From NCBI RefSeq assembly GCF_014287635.1, contig NZ_JACOPH010000003.1:62001-126000 (forward strand): 64,000 nucleotides of DNA. The letters run 5' to 3'. Below, piece after piece: positions 35,573-44,185 of this stretch. Within the stretch, counting starts at the first letter, position 1. The number at the start of each line of letters is the position of its first letter. Position numbers and translations under genes: made by a program. The notes beneath the pieces are model-generated. The model was not told where the DNA came from. It ran no database searches and worked only from the letters and a program-made list of their open reading frames with translations. This stretch comes from Roseburia zhanii (GTDB taxonomy: Bacteria > Bacillota > Clostridia > Lachnospirales > Lachnospiraceae).

Positions 35573-36991
35573 ATGTCAGAAACGACAAAGAAACCGTTAA
35601 AGATAACTGAAACAGTATTACGTGATGCGCATCAGTCTTTGATAGCTACAAGAATGACTACAGAGCAGATGCTGCCGATCGTTGATAAAATGGATAAAGT
35701 TGGATTCCATGCAGTAGAGTGCTGGGGTGGAGCAACTTTTGATGCATCCCTTCGTTTTTTAAAAGAAGATCCATGGGAGCGTCTTCGTAAATTAAGAGCA
35801 GGATTTAAAAATACAAAATTACAGATGTTATTCCGTGGACAGAATATCTTAGGATACCGTCCATATGCAGATGATGTTGTAGAATATTTCGTACAGAAAT
35901 CCATCGCAAATGGTATTGACATCATTCGTATTTTCGACTGCTTAAATGACCTTCGTAACTTACAGACAGCAGTTACAGCCTGCAACAAAGAAAAAGGTCA
36001 TGCACAGGTTGCATTATCCTATACATTAGGAGATGCTTACACATTAGAGTACTGGATGGATATTGCTAAGAGAATCGAAGATATGGGTGCAGATTCTATC
36101 TGTGTCAAAGATATGGCAGGTCTGTTAGTTCCTTCTAAAGCAACTGAATTAGTTCAGGCATTAAAGGATTCTACAAAACTTCCGATTGAACTTCATACAC
36201 ATTATACATCCGGTGTTGCCTCTATGACTTATATGAAAGCAGTAGAAGCAGGATGTGATATCATCGATACAGCAATGTCACCATTTGCTCTTGGTACAAG
36301 CCAGCCTGCAACAGAAGTTATGGTTGAAGCATTCAAAGGCACTGAGTACGATACGGGCTTAGACCAGAATTTATTAGCAGAAATTGCAGATTACTTCCGT
36401 CCAATGCGTGAAGAAGCAATCGCAAGCGGATTATTAAATCCAAAGGTATTAGGCGTTAATATCAAGACCTTATTATATCAGGTACCGGGTGGTATGTTAT
36501 CTAACATGGTATCCCAGTTAAAAGAGCAGGGTGCAGAAGATAAATACGAAGAAGTATTAAAAGAGATACCTCGTGTCCGTAAAGACCTTGGTGAGCCGCC
36601 ACTTGTAACACCATCTTCACAGATCGTTGGTACACAGGCTATCATGAACGTCTTAATGGGAGAACGTTACAAAGTTGCTACCAAAGAAACCAAAGACGTT
36701 TTACTTGGAAAATATGGACAGACTGTAAAACCATTCAATCCGGAAGTTGTAGATAAAGTTCTCGGTGATGAGAAGAAAAATGCGATCACATGCAGATATG
36801 CAGATTTACTTGAGCCGGAATTAGATAAGATTGAAGCTGAAATGAAACAGTGGAAACAGCAGGATGAAGATGTATTATCTTATGCATTGTTCCCACAGGT
36901 TGCAACAGAGTTTTTCAAATATCGTGAGGCACAGCAGAAAGGTGTCGATGCTTCTGTAGCAGATACTAAAAACGGTGCATATCCGGTATAA
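35573..36991 (+). CDS. OadA-type carboxyltransferase (oxaloacetate decarboxylase alpha / 5S-like)
   Basis: The 472-residue protein is a DRE-TIM barrel carboxyltransferase: TETVLRDAHQSLIATRM at the start, CLNDLRN, ICVKDMAGLL with the active-site lysine, and IELHTHYTSGVASM with the metal-binding histidines, followed by the conserved carboxylase domain (about 300-440). It handles oxaloacetate/pyruvate. Unlike full OadA proteins it has no C-terminal biotin domain, because the carrier is encoded separately upstream. The ATG at 35573 has GGAGG 7-8 bases upstream. It is the last gene of the operon, closed by a strong terminator. Confidence 0.92.
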   Translation: MSETTKKPLKITETVLRDAHQSLIATRMTTEQMLPIVDKMDKVGFHAVECWGGATFDASLRFLKEDPWERLRKLRAGFKNTKLQMLFRGQNILGYRPYADDVVEYFVQKSIANGIDIIRIFDCLNDLRNLQTAVTACNKEKGHAQVALSYTLGDAYTLEYWMDIAKRIEDMGADSICVKDMAGLLVPSKATELVQALKDSTKLPIELHTHYTSGVASMTYMKAVEAGCDIIDTAMSPFALGTSQPATEVMVEAFKGTEYDTGLDQNLLAEIADYFRPMREEAIASGLLNPKVLGVNIKTLLYQVPGGMLSNMVSQLKEQGAEDKYEEVLKEIPRVRKDLGEPPLVTPSSQIVGTQAIMNVLMGERYKVATKETKDVLLGKYGQTVKPFNPEVVDKVLGDEKKNAITCRYADLLEPELDKIEAEMKQWKQQDEDVLSYALFPQVATEFFKYREAQQKGVDASVADTKNGAYPV

Positions 36992-37011
36992 GGGAAATAA
37001 AAAAAGATTTT

Positions 37012-37039
37012 AAAGAGAGGACGAATGTCCTCTCTTTTT
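37012..37039 (+). terminator. Terminator of the decarboxylase operon
   Basis: AAAGAGAGGAC pairs with GTCCTCTCTTT around a four-base loop (gaat) and is followed by further T residues, 20 bases after the last stop codon. Confidence 0.9.
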
Positions 37040-37041
37040 CA

Positions 37042-37070
37042 TGTACAATTCACAAGTTGTATGCTATAAT
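37042..37070 (+). promoter_or_regulatory. Promoter of the RpiR regulator gene
   Basis: Perfect TATAAT (37065-37070) preceded by TG one base away; TGTACA (37042-37047) gives a 17-base spacing as a weak -35. Confidence 0.65.
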
Positions 37071-37131
37071 ATAAAAATGTGCAGAAAACTGCCAAAAGAG
37101 GGGAAGGACGAAGACCGTAGCAGAATACGGC

Positions 37132-38070
37132 ATGGTAAATGAAAAAATGAGTAATACAAATGATTTGAGCAATCGAATCAATGAAAAGTACAAAAGCATG
37201 AGTAAAGGCCAGAAGCTGCTGGCATCCTATATTACTGATAATTATGATAAAGCAGTTTTTTTGACTGCAGCCAGATTGGGAGAAGTAGTAGGTGTCAGTG
37301 AATCGACCGTTGTGCGTTTTGCTACGAATTTAGGTTATAAAGGATATCCGGAATTCCAAAAAGCACTCGAAGAGTTAGTGCGTAATAAATTAAATTCCAT
37401 CCAGCGGATGGAGGTGACATATGGCAGGATCAGTCAGTCACAGATATTAGAAACGGTACTGCAGTCAGATACAGAAAACTTAAAGAGTACATTAGAGAGT
37501 ATTGACCAGAATGCATTTGAATTAGCAGTAGATACGATCTTAAATGCAAAAAATATCTATGTGATCGGAATCAGAAGCTGTGCACCGCTTGCAAGTTTCT
37601 TGGCATTTTATCTGAATCTGATGTTTGATAAAGTCCATCTGCTCCATACGAGCAGTTCAAGCGAATTATTTGAACAGATGGTGCGGATCGGGAATGAAGA
37701 TGTGATCATCGGGATCAGTTTTCCAAGGTATTCGATGCGTACACTAAAGGCAATCGAATTTGCGAATAATAGAAATGCAAAAGTTATCACACTGACAGAC
37801 AGTGTGCATTCACCGATGAATCTGTATTCGTCCTGTAACCTGATCGCAAAAAGTGACATGGCATCTATCGTAGATTCTTTAGTGGCACCGCTTAGTGTGA
37901 TCAATTCCCTGATCGTGGCACTATGTATGAAAAAACAGTCGGAGGTTGTTGGTACATTAGAAATGTTAGAGGAGATATGGGGAGAATATCAGGTCTATGA
38001 AAATGATGAGATCGACCATATAGATGATTCTATCAAAATGCGTTATGCCAGAATCGGAGAAGAAAAGTGA
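37132..38070 (+). CDS. RpiR/MurR family transcriptional regulator
   Basis: The 312-residue protein has the N-terminal HTH_6 domain (about 12-85, LTAARLGEVVGVSESTVVRFATNLGYKGYPEFQ split by helices) and a C-terminal SIS domain (about 135-265, NIYVIGIRSCAPLA and VIIGISFPRYSMRTLKAIEFA), which binds sugar phosphates. Members regulate sugar, amino-sugar or wall-recycling genes; the ligand here is unknown. The only purine-rich site (GAGGGGAAGG, 37098-37107) is 24 bases from the ATG, with a 5-bp hairpin (37115-37130) between them. An in-frame ATG at 37147 is an alternative start. It overlaps the next gene by four bases. Confidence 0.9.
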   Translation: MVNEKMSNTNDLSNRINEKYKSMSKGQKLLASYITDNYDKAVFLTAARLGEVVGVSESTVVRFATNLGYKGYPEFQKALEELVRNKLNSIQRMEVTYGRISQSQILETVLQSDTENLKSTLESIDQNAFELAVDTILNAKNIYVIGIRSCAPLASFLAFYLNLMFDKVHLLHTSSSSELFEQMVRIGNEDVIIGISFPRYSMRTLKAIEFANNRNAKVITLTDSVHSPMNLYSSCNLIAKSDMASIVDSLVAPLSVINSLIVALCMKKQSEVVGTLEMLEEIWGEYQVYENDEIDHIDDSIKMRYARIGEEK

Positions 38071-39296
38071 AAAAAGTGATCGTAATCGGTGGAGGTCCGG
38101 CTGGTATGTTTGCGGCACTCGCAGCAGCACAAAACGGACATTCCGTTAGTTTATTAGAAAAGAATGAAAAATTAGGAAAAAAATTATATATTACCGGAAA
38201 AGGACGCTGTAATATCACAAATGCAGGTGATGTGGATACTTTGTTTGAAAATGTAATGACGAACCGCAAGTTTTTATACAGTGCATTTTATGCATATGAT
38301 AATCAGCGGGTGATCGATTTTTTTGAAACACATGGCGTCAGAACAAAAATAGAGCGTGGAAACCGCGTGTTTCCCTATTCGGATCATTCGTCAGATGTGA
38401 TCGCAGCGTTAAAACGTGCATTGGTAAATGCAGGAGTAAATATACATCTGCATACTTGTGTCAAAGAACTGCTGGTGGAAGATCTGCGTTGCAGAGGAGC
38501 TGTTTTAGAAGATGGAACAAAAGAAATGGCAGATGCAGTGATTCTTGCAACAGGAGGCTTTTCCTATCAGAGTACAGGATCAACCGGAGATGGTTACCGT
38601 TTTGCGAGAGCCTGTGGACATCAGGTAACTGAAATCGAACCGGCATTAGTGCCATTTAATGTCAAGGAAACATATGTGACAGAAATGCAGGGACTAGCCT
38701 TAAAAAATGTCCGTGTGACCATCAGGCAGGAAAAGAAAATTTTGTTTGAGGATTTTGGGGAAATGCTCTTTACACATTTCGGAGTCAGCGGACCGCTGTG
38801 CTTAAGTGCAAGCAGTAAAGTCGGAAAAGAATTAAAAAAGGGGGATTTAGACATGAGGATCGATCTAAAACCTGCCTTGACAGAAGAACAGCTGGATCAC
38901 AGGCTGCTTCGTGATTTTGAGGAAAATCAGAATAAACAGTTTAAAAATGCACTTCAGGGACTTCTACCGGCAAAGATGCTGCCGGTAGTGATCGAATTAT
39001 CGGATATTTTTACGGATAAAAAAGTAAACGAGATCACAAAAGAGGAACGAAACCGTCTGCTGCATCTTTTGAAACAATTCCCGGTTACATTGACAGGACT
39101 GCGGGATTTTAATGAGGCGATCATTACAAAAGGCGGAGTTGTGGTAAAAGAAGTCAATCCGGCAACAATGGAGTCGAAACTGGTCAGTGGATTGTATTTT
39201 GCAGGAGAAGTATTGGATTTAGATGCTTTAACTGGTGGATTTAATCTTCAGATCGCATGGTCTACCGGCTATTTAGCAGGGGACAGTATAGTATAA
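38067..39296 (+). CDS. HI0933-family NAD(P)/FAD-dependent oxidoreductase
   Basis: The 409-residue flavoprotein starts with a Rossmann fold (VIVIGGGPAGMFAALAAAQNG) and the family motif KKLYITGKGRCNITN, then a middle substrate domain (about 190-340) and the late FAD motif LYFAGEVLDLDALTGGFNLQIAWSTG. Proteins of this family (HI0933, YhiN, BaiN) are widespread; a few have been linked to bile acid dehydroxylation, but most have no known substrate. The GTG start overlaps the RpiR stop by four bases and has GGAG 8 bases upstream, so the two are coupled. It probably leads into the cmk-ispH-rpsA genes. Confidence 0.9.
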   Translation: MKKVIVIGGGPAGMFAALAAAQNGHSVSLLEKNEKLGKKLYITGKGRCNITNAGDVDTLFENVMTNRKFLYSAFYAYDNQRVIDFFETHGVRTKIERGNRVFPYSDHSSDVIAALKRALVNAGVNIHLHTCVKELLVEDLRCRGAVLEDGTKEMADAVILATGGFSYQSTGSTGDGYRFARACGHQVTEIEPALVPFNVKETYVTEMQGLALKNVRVTIRQEKKILFEDFGEMLFTHFGVSGPLCLSASSKVGKELKKGDLDMRIDLKPALTEEQLDHRLLRDFEENQNKQFKNALQGLLPAKMLPVVIELSDIFTDKKVNEITKEERNRLLHLLKQFPVTLTGLRDFNEAIITKGGVVVKEVNPATMESKLVSGLYFAGEVLDLDALTGGFNLQIAWSTGYLAGDSIV

Positions 39297-39360
39297 ACAG
39301 ATCGTGTTCACATAACAGTTGTGGATGGTAACTGAAAATATTTGAAATGAGGGACAGCAT

Positions 39361-40020
39361 ATGAATATTGCAATTGATGGACCGGCTGGCGCCGGAAAAA
39401 GTACGATCGCAAAAAGACTTGCAAAGGAGTTAGATTATATTTATGTGGATACCGGAGCTATGTACCGGGCAATGGCATTGTATTTTTTAGAACAGGGGAT
39501 CGATGCTTCTGACGAAAAAGAAATCTCATCTGCAAGCGAAAAGGTTGATATTACGATCGCATATCAGGGTGGAGAACAGCAGGTGATCTTAAATGGAGAG
39601 AATGTCAATGGCAGGATCCGCAGGGAAGAAGTCGGCAATATGGCATCTGCAACAAGTATTTATCCGGTAGTCCGTAAAAAATTAGTTGCCTTACAGCAGA
39701 AATTGGCGGCGACCGCAGATGTGATCATGGACGGCAGAGATATCGGCACCTGTGTGCTTCCGGATGCAGAAGCGAAAATCTATCTGACAGCAAGCGTTGC
39801 TACCCGCGCAAAACGCCGTTATGATGAATTACAGGCAAAAGGAGAACGTTGTGATATAGCAGAAATCGAAAAAGATATCGAAGAACGTGATTACCGGGAT
39901 ACACACCGGACAACTTCACCACTGAAACAGGCAGAAGATGCAGTCTTAGTTGATACATCTGAAATGAATATTGATGAAGTTGTTGAAACAATTCGAAAAA
40001 TCTGTCAGGAGAAACAATAG
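39361..40020 (+). CDS. cmk: Cytidylate kinase
   Basis: Cmk phosphorylates CMP and dCMP. The 219-residue protein has the P-loop GPAGAGKST at about 7-15, the DTGAMYRAMALY motif, the CMP-binding insert, DGRDIGTCVLPDA and the lid RDYRDTHRTTSPL. Length matches the family. GAGGGA precedes the ATG. It is followed by ispH and rpsA, an arrangement found across many clostridia. The 64-base gap before it contains no evident promoter, so it may be read from the upstream RpiR promoter. Confidence 0.96.
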   Translation: MNIAIDGPAGAGKSTIAKRLAKELDYIYVDTGAMYRAMALYFLEQGIDASDEKEISSASEKVDITIAYQGGEQQVILNGENVNGRIRREEVGNMASATSIYPVVRKKLVALQQKLAATADVIMDGRDIGTCVLPDAEAKIYLTASVATRAKRRYDELQAKGERCDIAEIEKDIEERDYRDTHRTTSPLKQAEDAVLVDTSEMNIDEVVETIRKICQEKQ

Positions 40021-40021
40021 C

Positions 40022-40876
40022 ATGGGTGTTATTTTAGCAAAAAGTGCAGGATTTTGTTTTGGCGTGAAACGGGCTGTTGATAAAGTATATGAGGAAGCAG
40101 AAAAAAATCAGGTGCCGGTCTATACATATGGTCCGATCATCCACAACGAAGAAGTGGTCAATGATCTTGAAAAACGTGGGGTACATGCAATTCTTGATAC
40201 CAGTGAACTAAAAGATCTGCAAAAGGGAATTGTAGTGATCCGTTCCCATGGAGTAGAAAAAGGTGTCTATGATACGATAAAAAGTGAAGGATTTACAGTT
40301 GTGGATGCAACATGTCCGTTTGTATTGAAGATTCACCGGATCGTAGAGGAATACAGTAAAAAAGACTACCATATCATCATCATCGGAAACGATTCGCACC
40401 CCGAAGTGGAGGGGATCAAAGGCTGGTCAGATCCGGCAAAGACAACAGTGCTCCAGACCAGAGAAGAAGCAGAAAAATTAAATTTTCAAATTGGTGAAAA
40501 AGTATGTATTGTATCTCAAACGACATTTAATTACAATAAATTTCAAGAATTAGTTGAAATTATTCAAAAAAAAGGTTATGATATAGTTGTTTTAAATACA
40601 ATCTGTAATGCAACTGAGGAAAGGCAGACGGAAGCTGCTGAGATTGCATCTGAAGTAGATGCCATGATCGTCATTGGCGGTCGCCACAGTTCGAATACAC
40701 AGAAGTTATTTGAAATATGTAAAAAAGAATGTGAAAATACTTACTATATACAGACACTTGATGACTTGGATATGAGCGTATTTCAGTCCATTGATAACGT
40801 AGGTATTACCGCAGGGGCTTCTACCCCAAACAAAATTATTGAGGAGGTTCAAAAGAATGTCAGAAGTAAGCTTTGA
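40022..40876 (+). CDS. ispH: 4-hydroxy-3-methylbut-2-enyl diphosphate reductase
   Basis: IspH is the iron-sulfur enzyme that makes IPP and DMAPP at the end of the MEP isoprenoid pathway. The 284-residue protein has the three cluster cysteines: C12 in SAGFCFGVKRAV, one in VDATCPFV and one in NTICNATEERQ, plus the conserved SHG, DSHPEV, SQTT and GASTP motifs. I chose the ATG at 40022, 12 bases after AGGAG; the frame is open 17 codons further into cmk. Its end overlaps rpsA by 20 bases. Bases 40501-40600 are only 20% G+C, against 49% in the next 100 bases, suggesting a patch of different origin. Confidence 0.95.
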   Translation: MGVILAKSAGFCFGVKRAVDKVYEEAEKNQVPVYTYGPIIHNEEVVNDLEKRGVHAILDTSELKDLQKGIVVIRSHGVEKGVYDTIKSEGFTVVDATCPFVLKIHRIVEEYSKKDYHIIIIGNDSHPEVEGIKGWSDPAKTTVLQTREEAEKLNFQIGEKVCIVSQTTFNYNKFQELVEIIQKKGYDIVVLNTICNATEERQTEAAEIASEVDAMIVIGGRHSSNTQKLFEICKKECENTYYIQTLDDLDMSVFQSIDNVGITAGASTPNKIIEEVQKNVRSKL

Positions 40877-41954
40877 ACAAATGCTGGAAGAATCAATTAA
40901 AACAATAAGAAATGGAGAGGTAGTCGAAGGAACTGTTATCGATGTGAAACCAGATGAAATCGTCTTGAATATTGGATATAAGTCTGATGGAATTATTACA
41001 CGTAACGAATATACAAACGAGCCAAACGTTGATTTGACAACTGTAGTATCTGCCGGCGACACCATGGAAGCAAAAGTAATCAAAGTGAATGATGGAGAAG
41101 GACAGGTTCTTCTTTCATACAAGCGTCTTGCAGCAGAAAAAGGAAACAAAAAATTAGAAGAAGCATTTGAAAACCAGACTGTATTAACAGCTAAGGTTGC
41201 ACAGGTATTAGGTGGAGGCTTAAGCGTTGTTGTAGATGAAACAAGAGTATTCATCCCTGCAAGCCTTGTATCTGATACATATGAGAAAGATTTAAGCAAG
41301 TACAAAGATCAGGAGATCGAATTTGTGATTACAGAATTCAATCCCCGCCGCAGAAGAATCATTGGTGACAGAAAACAGTTATTAGTTGCTAAGAAAGCAG
41401 AATTACAGAAAGAACTGTTTGCAAGAATCCATGTAGGTGATGTTGTAGAAGGAACAGTGAAAAATGTAACAGACTTTGGTGCATTCATTGATTTAGGTGG
41501 AGCAGACGGACTTCTTCATATCTCTGAAATGTCATGGGGAAGAGTAGAAAGTCCTAAGAAGGTATTCAAAGTTGGTGATGTTGTAAAAGTATTCATCAAA
41601 GATATCAATGATACAAAGATCGCACTCAGCATGAAATTCCCAGAGGAAAACCCATGGAATGATGCTGCTTCCAAGTTTGCAGTTGGAACAGTTGTAAAAG
41701 GAAAAGTTGCACGTATGACAGATTTTGGTGCATTTGTGGAACTTGCTCCTGGTGTTGATGCATTATTACATGTTTCCCAGATTGCAAAAGAACATATTGA
41801 GAAACCATCTGATGTATTATCTGTTGGACAGGAGATCGAAGCTCAGATCGTTGATTTCAATGAAGAAGAGAAGAAGATCAGCTTAAGCATGAAAGCACTT
41901 TTAAATGCTGATGAAGAAACTGAAACAGCAGCAGAAGATACTGTAGAAGAATAA
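40857..41954 (+). CDS. rpsA: Ribosomal protein S1-like RNA-binding protein
   Basis: The 365-residue protein contains four S1 domains (about 20-90, 105-170, 190-260 and 275-345) and an acidic tail. The last two are the best conserved (GTVKNVTDFGAFIDLGG and GKVARMTDFGAFVELAPG). Gram-positive S1 homologues are shorter than the six-domain enterobacterial protein and vary in ribosome association, so the role may be in translation of selected mRNAs. GAGGAGG lies just upstream, inside ispH. In several clostridia ispH and rpsA are fused into one protein; here they overlap out of frame. Confidence 0.93.
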   Translation: MSEVSFEQMLEESIKTIRNGEVVEGTVIDVKPDEIVLNIGYKSDGIITRNEYTNEPNVDLTTVVSAGDTMEAKVIKVNDGEGQVLLSYKRLAAEKGNKKLEEAFENQTVLTAKVAQVLGGGLSVVVDETRVFIPASLVSDTYEKDLSKYKDQEIEFVITEFNPRRRRIIGDRKQLLVAKKAELQKELFARIHVGDVVEGTVKNVTDFGAFIDLGGADGLLHISEMSWGRVESPKKVFKVGDVVKVFIKDINDTKIALSMKFPEENPWNDAASKFAVGTVVKGKVARMTDFGAFVELAPGVDALLHVSQIAKEHIEKPSDVLSVGQEIEAQIVDFNEEEKKISLSMKALLNADEETETAAEDTVEE

Positions 41955-41997
41955 TATAGCGGGCTGTAGCTGCGATTGCAGTTACACGCTGATCATA

Positions 41998-42028
41998 AAT
42001 AGAAAGTCCGCAATGCGGACTTTCTATT
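41998..42028 (+). terminator. Terminator after rpsA
   Basis: AATAGAAAGTCCGCA pairs perfectly with TGCGGACTTTCTATT (15 bp) around a single-base centre. The T-rich tract is part of the stem, and there is no long external T-run. Confidence 0.65.
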
Positions 42029-42055
42029 CATATACAATGAAAAGGGGTGAGATTT

Positions 42056-42835
42056 ATGCTTGGTGATTATGAAAAATTTAAAAAAAGTATCTTTTCTTTA
42101 ACACAGATTGATCTAAGTTCTTACAAAGAGAAACAGATGCGCAGAAGAATCGATACTTTGATTACTAAGAATAAAGTATCGTCTTATGATGCATATGTGG
42201 AACTGATCAAAAAAGATAAAGAGAAATTCGAACAGTTTGTTAATTTCCTGACGATCAATGTATCAGAATTTTATCGGAATCCTGAACAGTGGAAATTGTT
42301 AGAAAACGATATTATACCGGAACTGATCCATAAATTCGGTAAGAATATCAAAATCTGGAGTGCTGCATGTTCCACAGGAGATGAACCATATTCTCTTGTG
42401 ATGGCATTTTCCAGACATCTTCCACTGAACCAGATTAAGGTGATCGCAACTGATCTTGATAAGCAGGTATTAGATACAGCACGTATGGGACTATACAATG
42501 AGAAAAGTATCTCAGGTGTGCCGGAGGAATTTAAGAAGAAATATTTTACAAAAGTCGGGAACTCTTACCAGATTTCAAATGAGATCAAATCCCGTGTGGA
42601 ATTTAAAGAACATAATCTTCTTAAAGATCCTTATCCAAGTGGCTGCCATCTGATCGTCTGCAGAAATGTGCTGATCTATTTTACAGAAGAAGCAAAAGAA
42701 GAGATTTATAAGAAATTTAACAGTTCACTGGTCAAAGATGGTATATTGTTCATCGGAAGTACTGAACAGATCATGAATTATAAAGAATTGAATTACCAGA
42801 GGAAAAGTTCATTCTTCTTCTCAAAGGAAAATTAG
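42056..42835 (+). CDS. cheR: Chemotaxis protein methyltransferase CheR
   Basis: CheR uses S-adenosylmethionine to methylate glutamates on chemoreceptors. The 259-residue protein has the N-terminal helical domain (about 1-75, ending FVNFLTINVSEFYRNPEQW) and the methyltransferase domain with IWSAACSTGDEPYSLVM, VIATDLDKQVLDTAR and LIVCRNVLIYF. I chose the ATG at 42056, 8 bases after AGGGG; a GTG three codons earlier overlaps that site. No other chemotaxis or flagellar gene is in the window. It implies a motile organism, although isolated CheR proteins can also modify non-chemotaxis targets. Confidence 0.93.
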   Translation: MLGDYEKFKKSIFSLTQIDLSSYKEKQMRRRIDTLITKNKVSSYDAYVELIKKDKEKFEQFVNFLTINVSEFYRNPEQWKLLENDIIPELIHKFGKNIKIWSAACSTGDEPYSLVMAFSRHLPLNQIKVIATDLDKQVLDTARMGLYNEKSISGVPEEFKKKYFTKVGNSYQISNEIKSRVEFKEHNLLKDPYPSGCHLIVCRNVLIYFTEEAKEEIYKKFNSSLVKDGILFIGSTEQIMNYKELNYQRKSSFFFSKEN

Positions 42836-42856
42836 CCGTGATCGCCCTTGTTGCAA

Positions 42857-43957
42857 TTATTTTTGCAGACAGGACGATAGAAGATAGTCTGCATATTGCA
42901 GAAGTGCAGAATGATCGCCTAAAAAATCATCGTTTAATTCAAAAAATGAGATCCGGGCATTTCTTTCAAACGAAAAGACAGGTGTAAACCAAATGTCTTT
43001 TTGCGGAAGGAATGTGCCGGATCTTTTTGTATAACAGGTTTTAGCAGTCGCTTTTTTTCGGTGGGAACTGTCTACAAAAGAAGCGACACTTTTATGAATG
43101 GCAGTATCTTCTTCCGGCAGATAATAATAGTCTTTGTAATTGTCATAAAAGAATTTTAATATTCCGGTATATACCGGAATCACAAGTTTCACAGAAGAAT
43201 CCTTACAATGCAGACTGCATAAATCTCCCTGATATAAAAATGGAGAAGGGAAACGGACAGGTACAGAAAGTTCAAGTAACAGTTCTGTTTCTTCTGTGTC
43301 GGATCCGTAGGGGTGATACATTTCTAAATGGCTGTTTACAAGCTTATGTGGCTCTCTAAACAGATCCCGGTAAGCAAACAGGGACAATAATTTTGTCATG
43401 CCAAGGACATCTTCATAATTGTGTAAAAGAAGCAGAGTTTCCGGTTCTTTTTTTTGTTCCTTTTCATACTCATAATAGATAGAGATGAGCTCTTTTCCGG
43501 TATACTGATCTTCTCTGCTGATACTTAAAAAACGTTCTATGGATTTCTGCTTTTTATCCGGCAGATGAAACAGGTGGGCATAATTTGCAGAGAGCCGGTA
43601 GAGGTCGATCTGTTCATATGAAGAAAGATCATTATGTAAGGAGGGATATGATCTTGAGCGGGCATTGATAAATGGAATATCAAATCCGGCACCGTTAAAC
43701 GTAACTAAAATATCTGATGGATGCAGCATGGCATAAAATGCGGCGAGCAGGTCAGCTTCGTCGCTGCGGTTTTGTGCAAGAAACTGATGGATATGTATGC
43801 TGTCATTTTCTCTGATGGCAAGACCAATCAGATAGATAAAAGAAGTTTTCGATGAAAGACCGGTTGTTTCAATATCAAAAAAGACAAAACCATCCGAAAA
43901 ATACTGACTGGTGTAGTAATCATCTGTAACAAAAATTGTTTTATGGATATGCTTCAT
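42857..43957 (-). CDS. YprB-type ribonuclease H-like exonuclease domain protein
   Basis: The 366-residue protein carries a DEDD exonuclease domain in its first 200 residues: D28/E30 in FFDIETTGL, the second motif VTFNGAGFDIPFI, and HNYEDVLG for the third. This matches the YprB RNase H-like family found in Firmicutes. The C-terminal half (about 205-366) is less conserved and is not assigned. Activity on RNA or DNA is inferred from the motifs only. AAAGGAG lies 5 bases upstream of the ATG. It is convergent with cheR, with about 20 bases between the stops, and divergent from rnfC. Confidence 0.85.
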   Translation of the reverse strand: MKHIHKTIFVTDDYYTSQYFSDGFVFFDIETTGLSSKTSFIYLIGLAIRENDSIHIHQFLAQNRSDEADLLAAFYAMLHPSDILVTFNGAGFDIPFINARSRSYPSLHNDLSSYEQIDLYRLSANYAHLFHLPDKKQKSIERFLSISREDQYTGKELISIYYEYEKEQKKEPETLLLLHNYEDVLGMTKLLSLFAYRDLFREPHKLVNSHLEMYHPYGSDTEETELLLELSVPVRFPSPFLYQGDLCSLHCKDSSVKLVIPVYTGILKFFYDNYKDYYYLPEEDTAIHKSVASFVDSSHRKKATAKTCYTKRSGTFLPQKDIWFTPVFSFERNARISFFELNDDFLGDHSALLQYADYLLSSCLQK

Positions 43958-44086
43958 AAAAGCTCCTTTCCGGAATGAAAAACCAGATAAAAATTTGAAA
44001 TAAGTTTACTACAGATATCGTTCTTATAATATCTGAAAAATGTACTTATATTATACCATGAGTTCTTGAAAAAATACAAAAATAGT

Positions 44087-44115
44087 CTGTAAATTTCGAC
44101 AGATTATGTTATAAT
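44087..44115 (+). promoter_or_regulatory. Extended -10 promoter of the rnf operon
   Basis: Perfect TATAAT (44110-44115) with TG one base upstream, about 70 bases before rnfC. The -35 position (CTGTAA, 44087-44092) is poor. The rest of the 228-base gap to the divergent YprB gene is AT-rich without clear structure. Confidence 0.6.
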
Positions 44116-44185
44116 TTATTAGATAAGATTTTTATATTTTTTATTTATAAAAGTCAAATATATTAAAGAAAGTGGGGCACGAAAA

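Noticed and set aside
40706..41305. 199-codon open frame antisense to the ispH-rpsA junction
   Set aside because: No ribosome binding site or promoter, no recognisable motif, and it crosses two well-supported genes.
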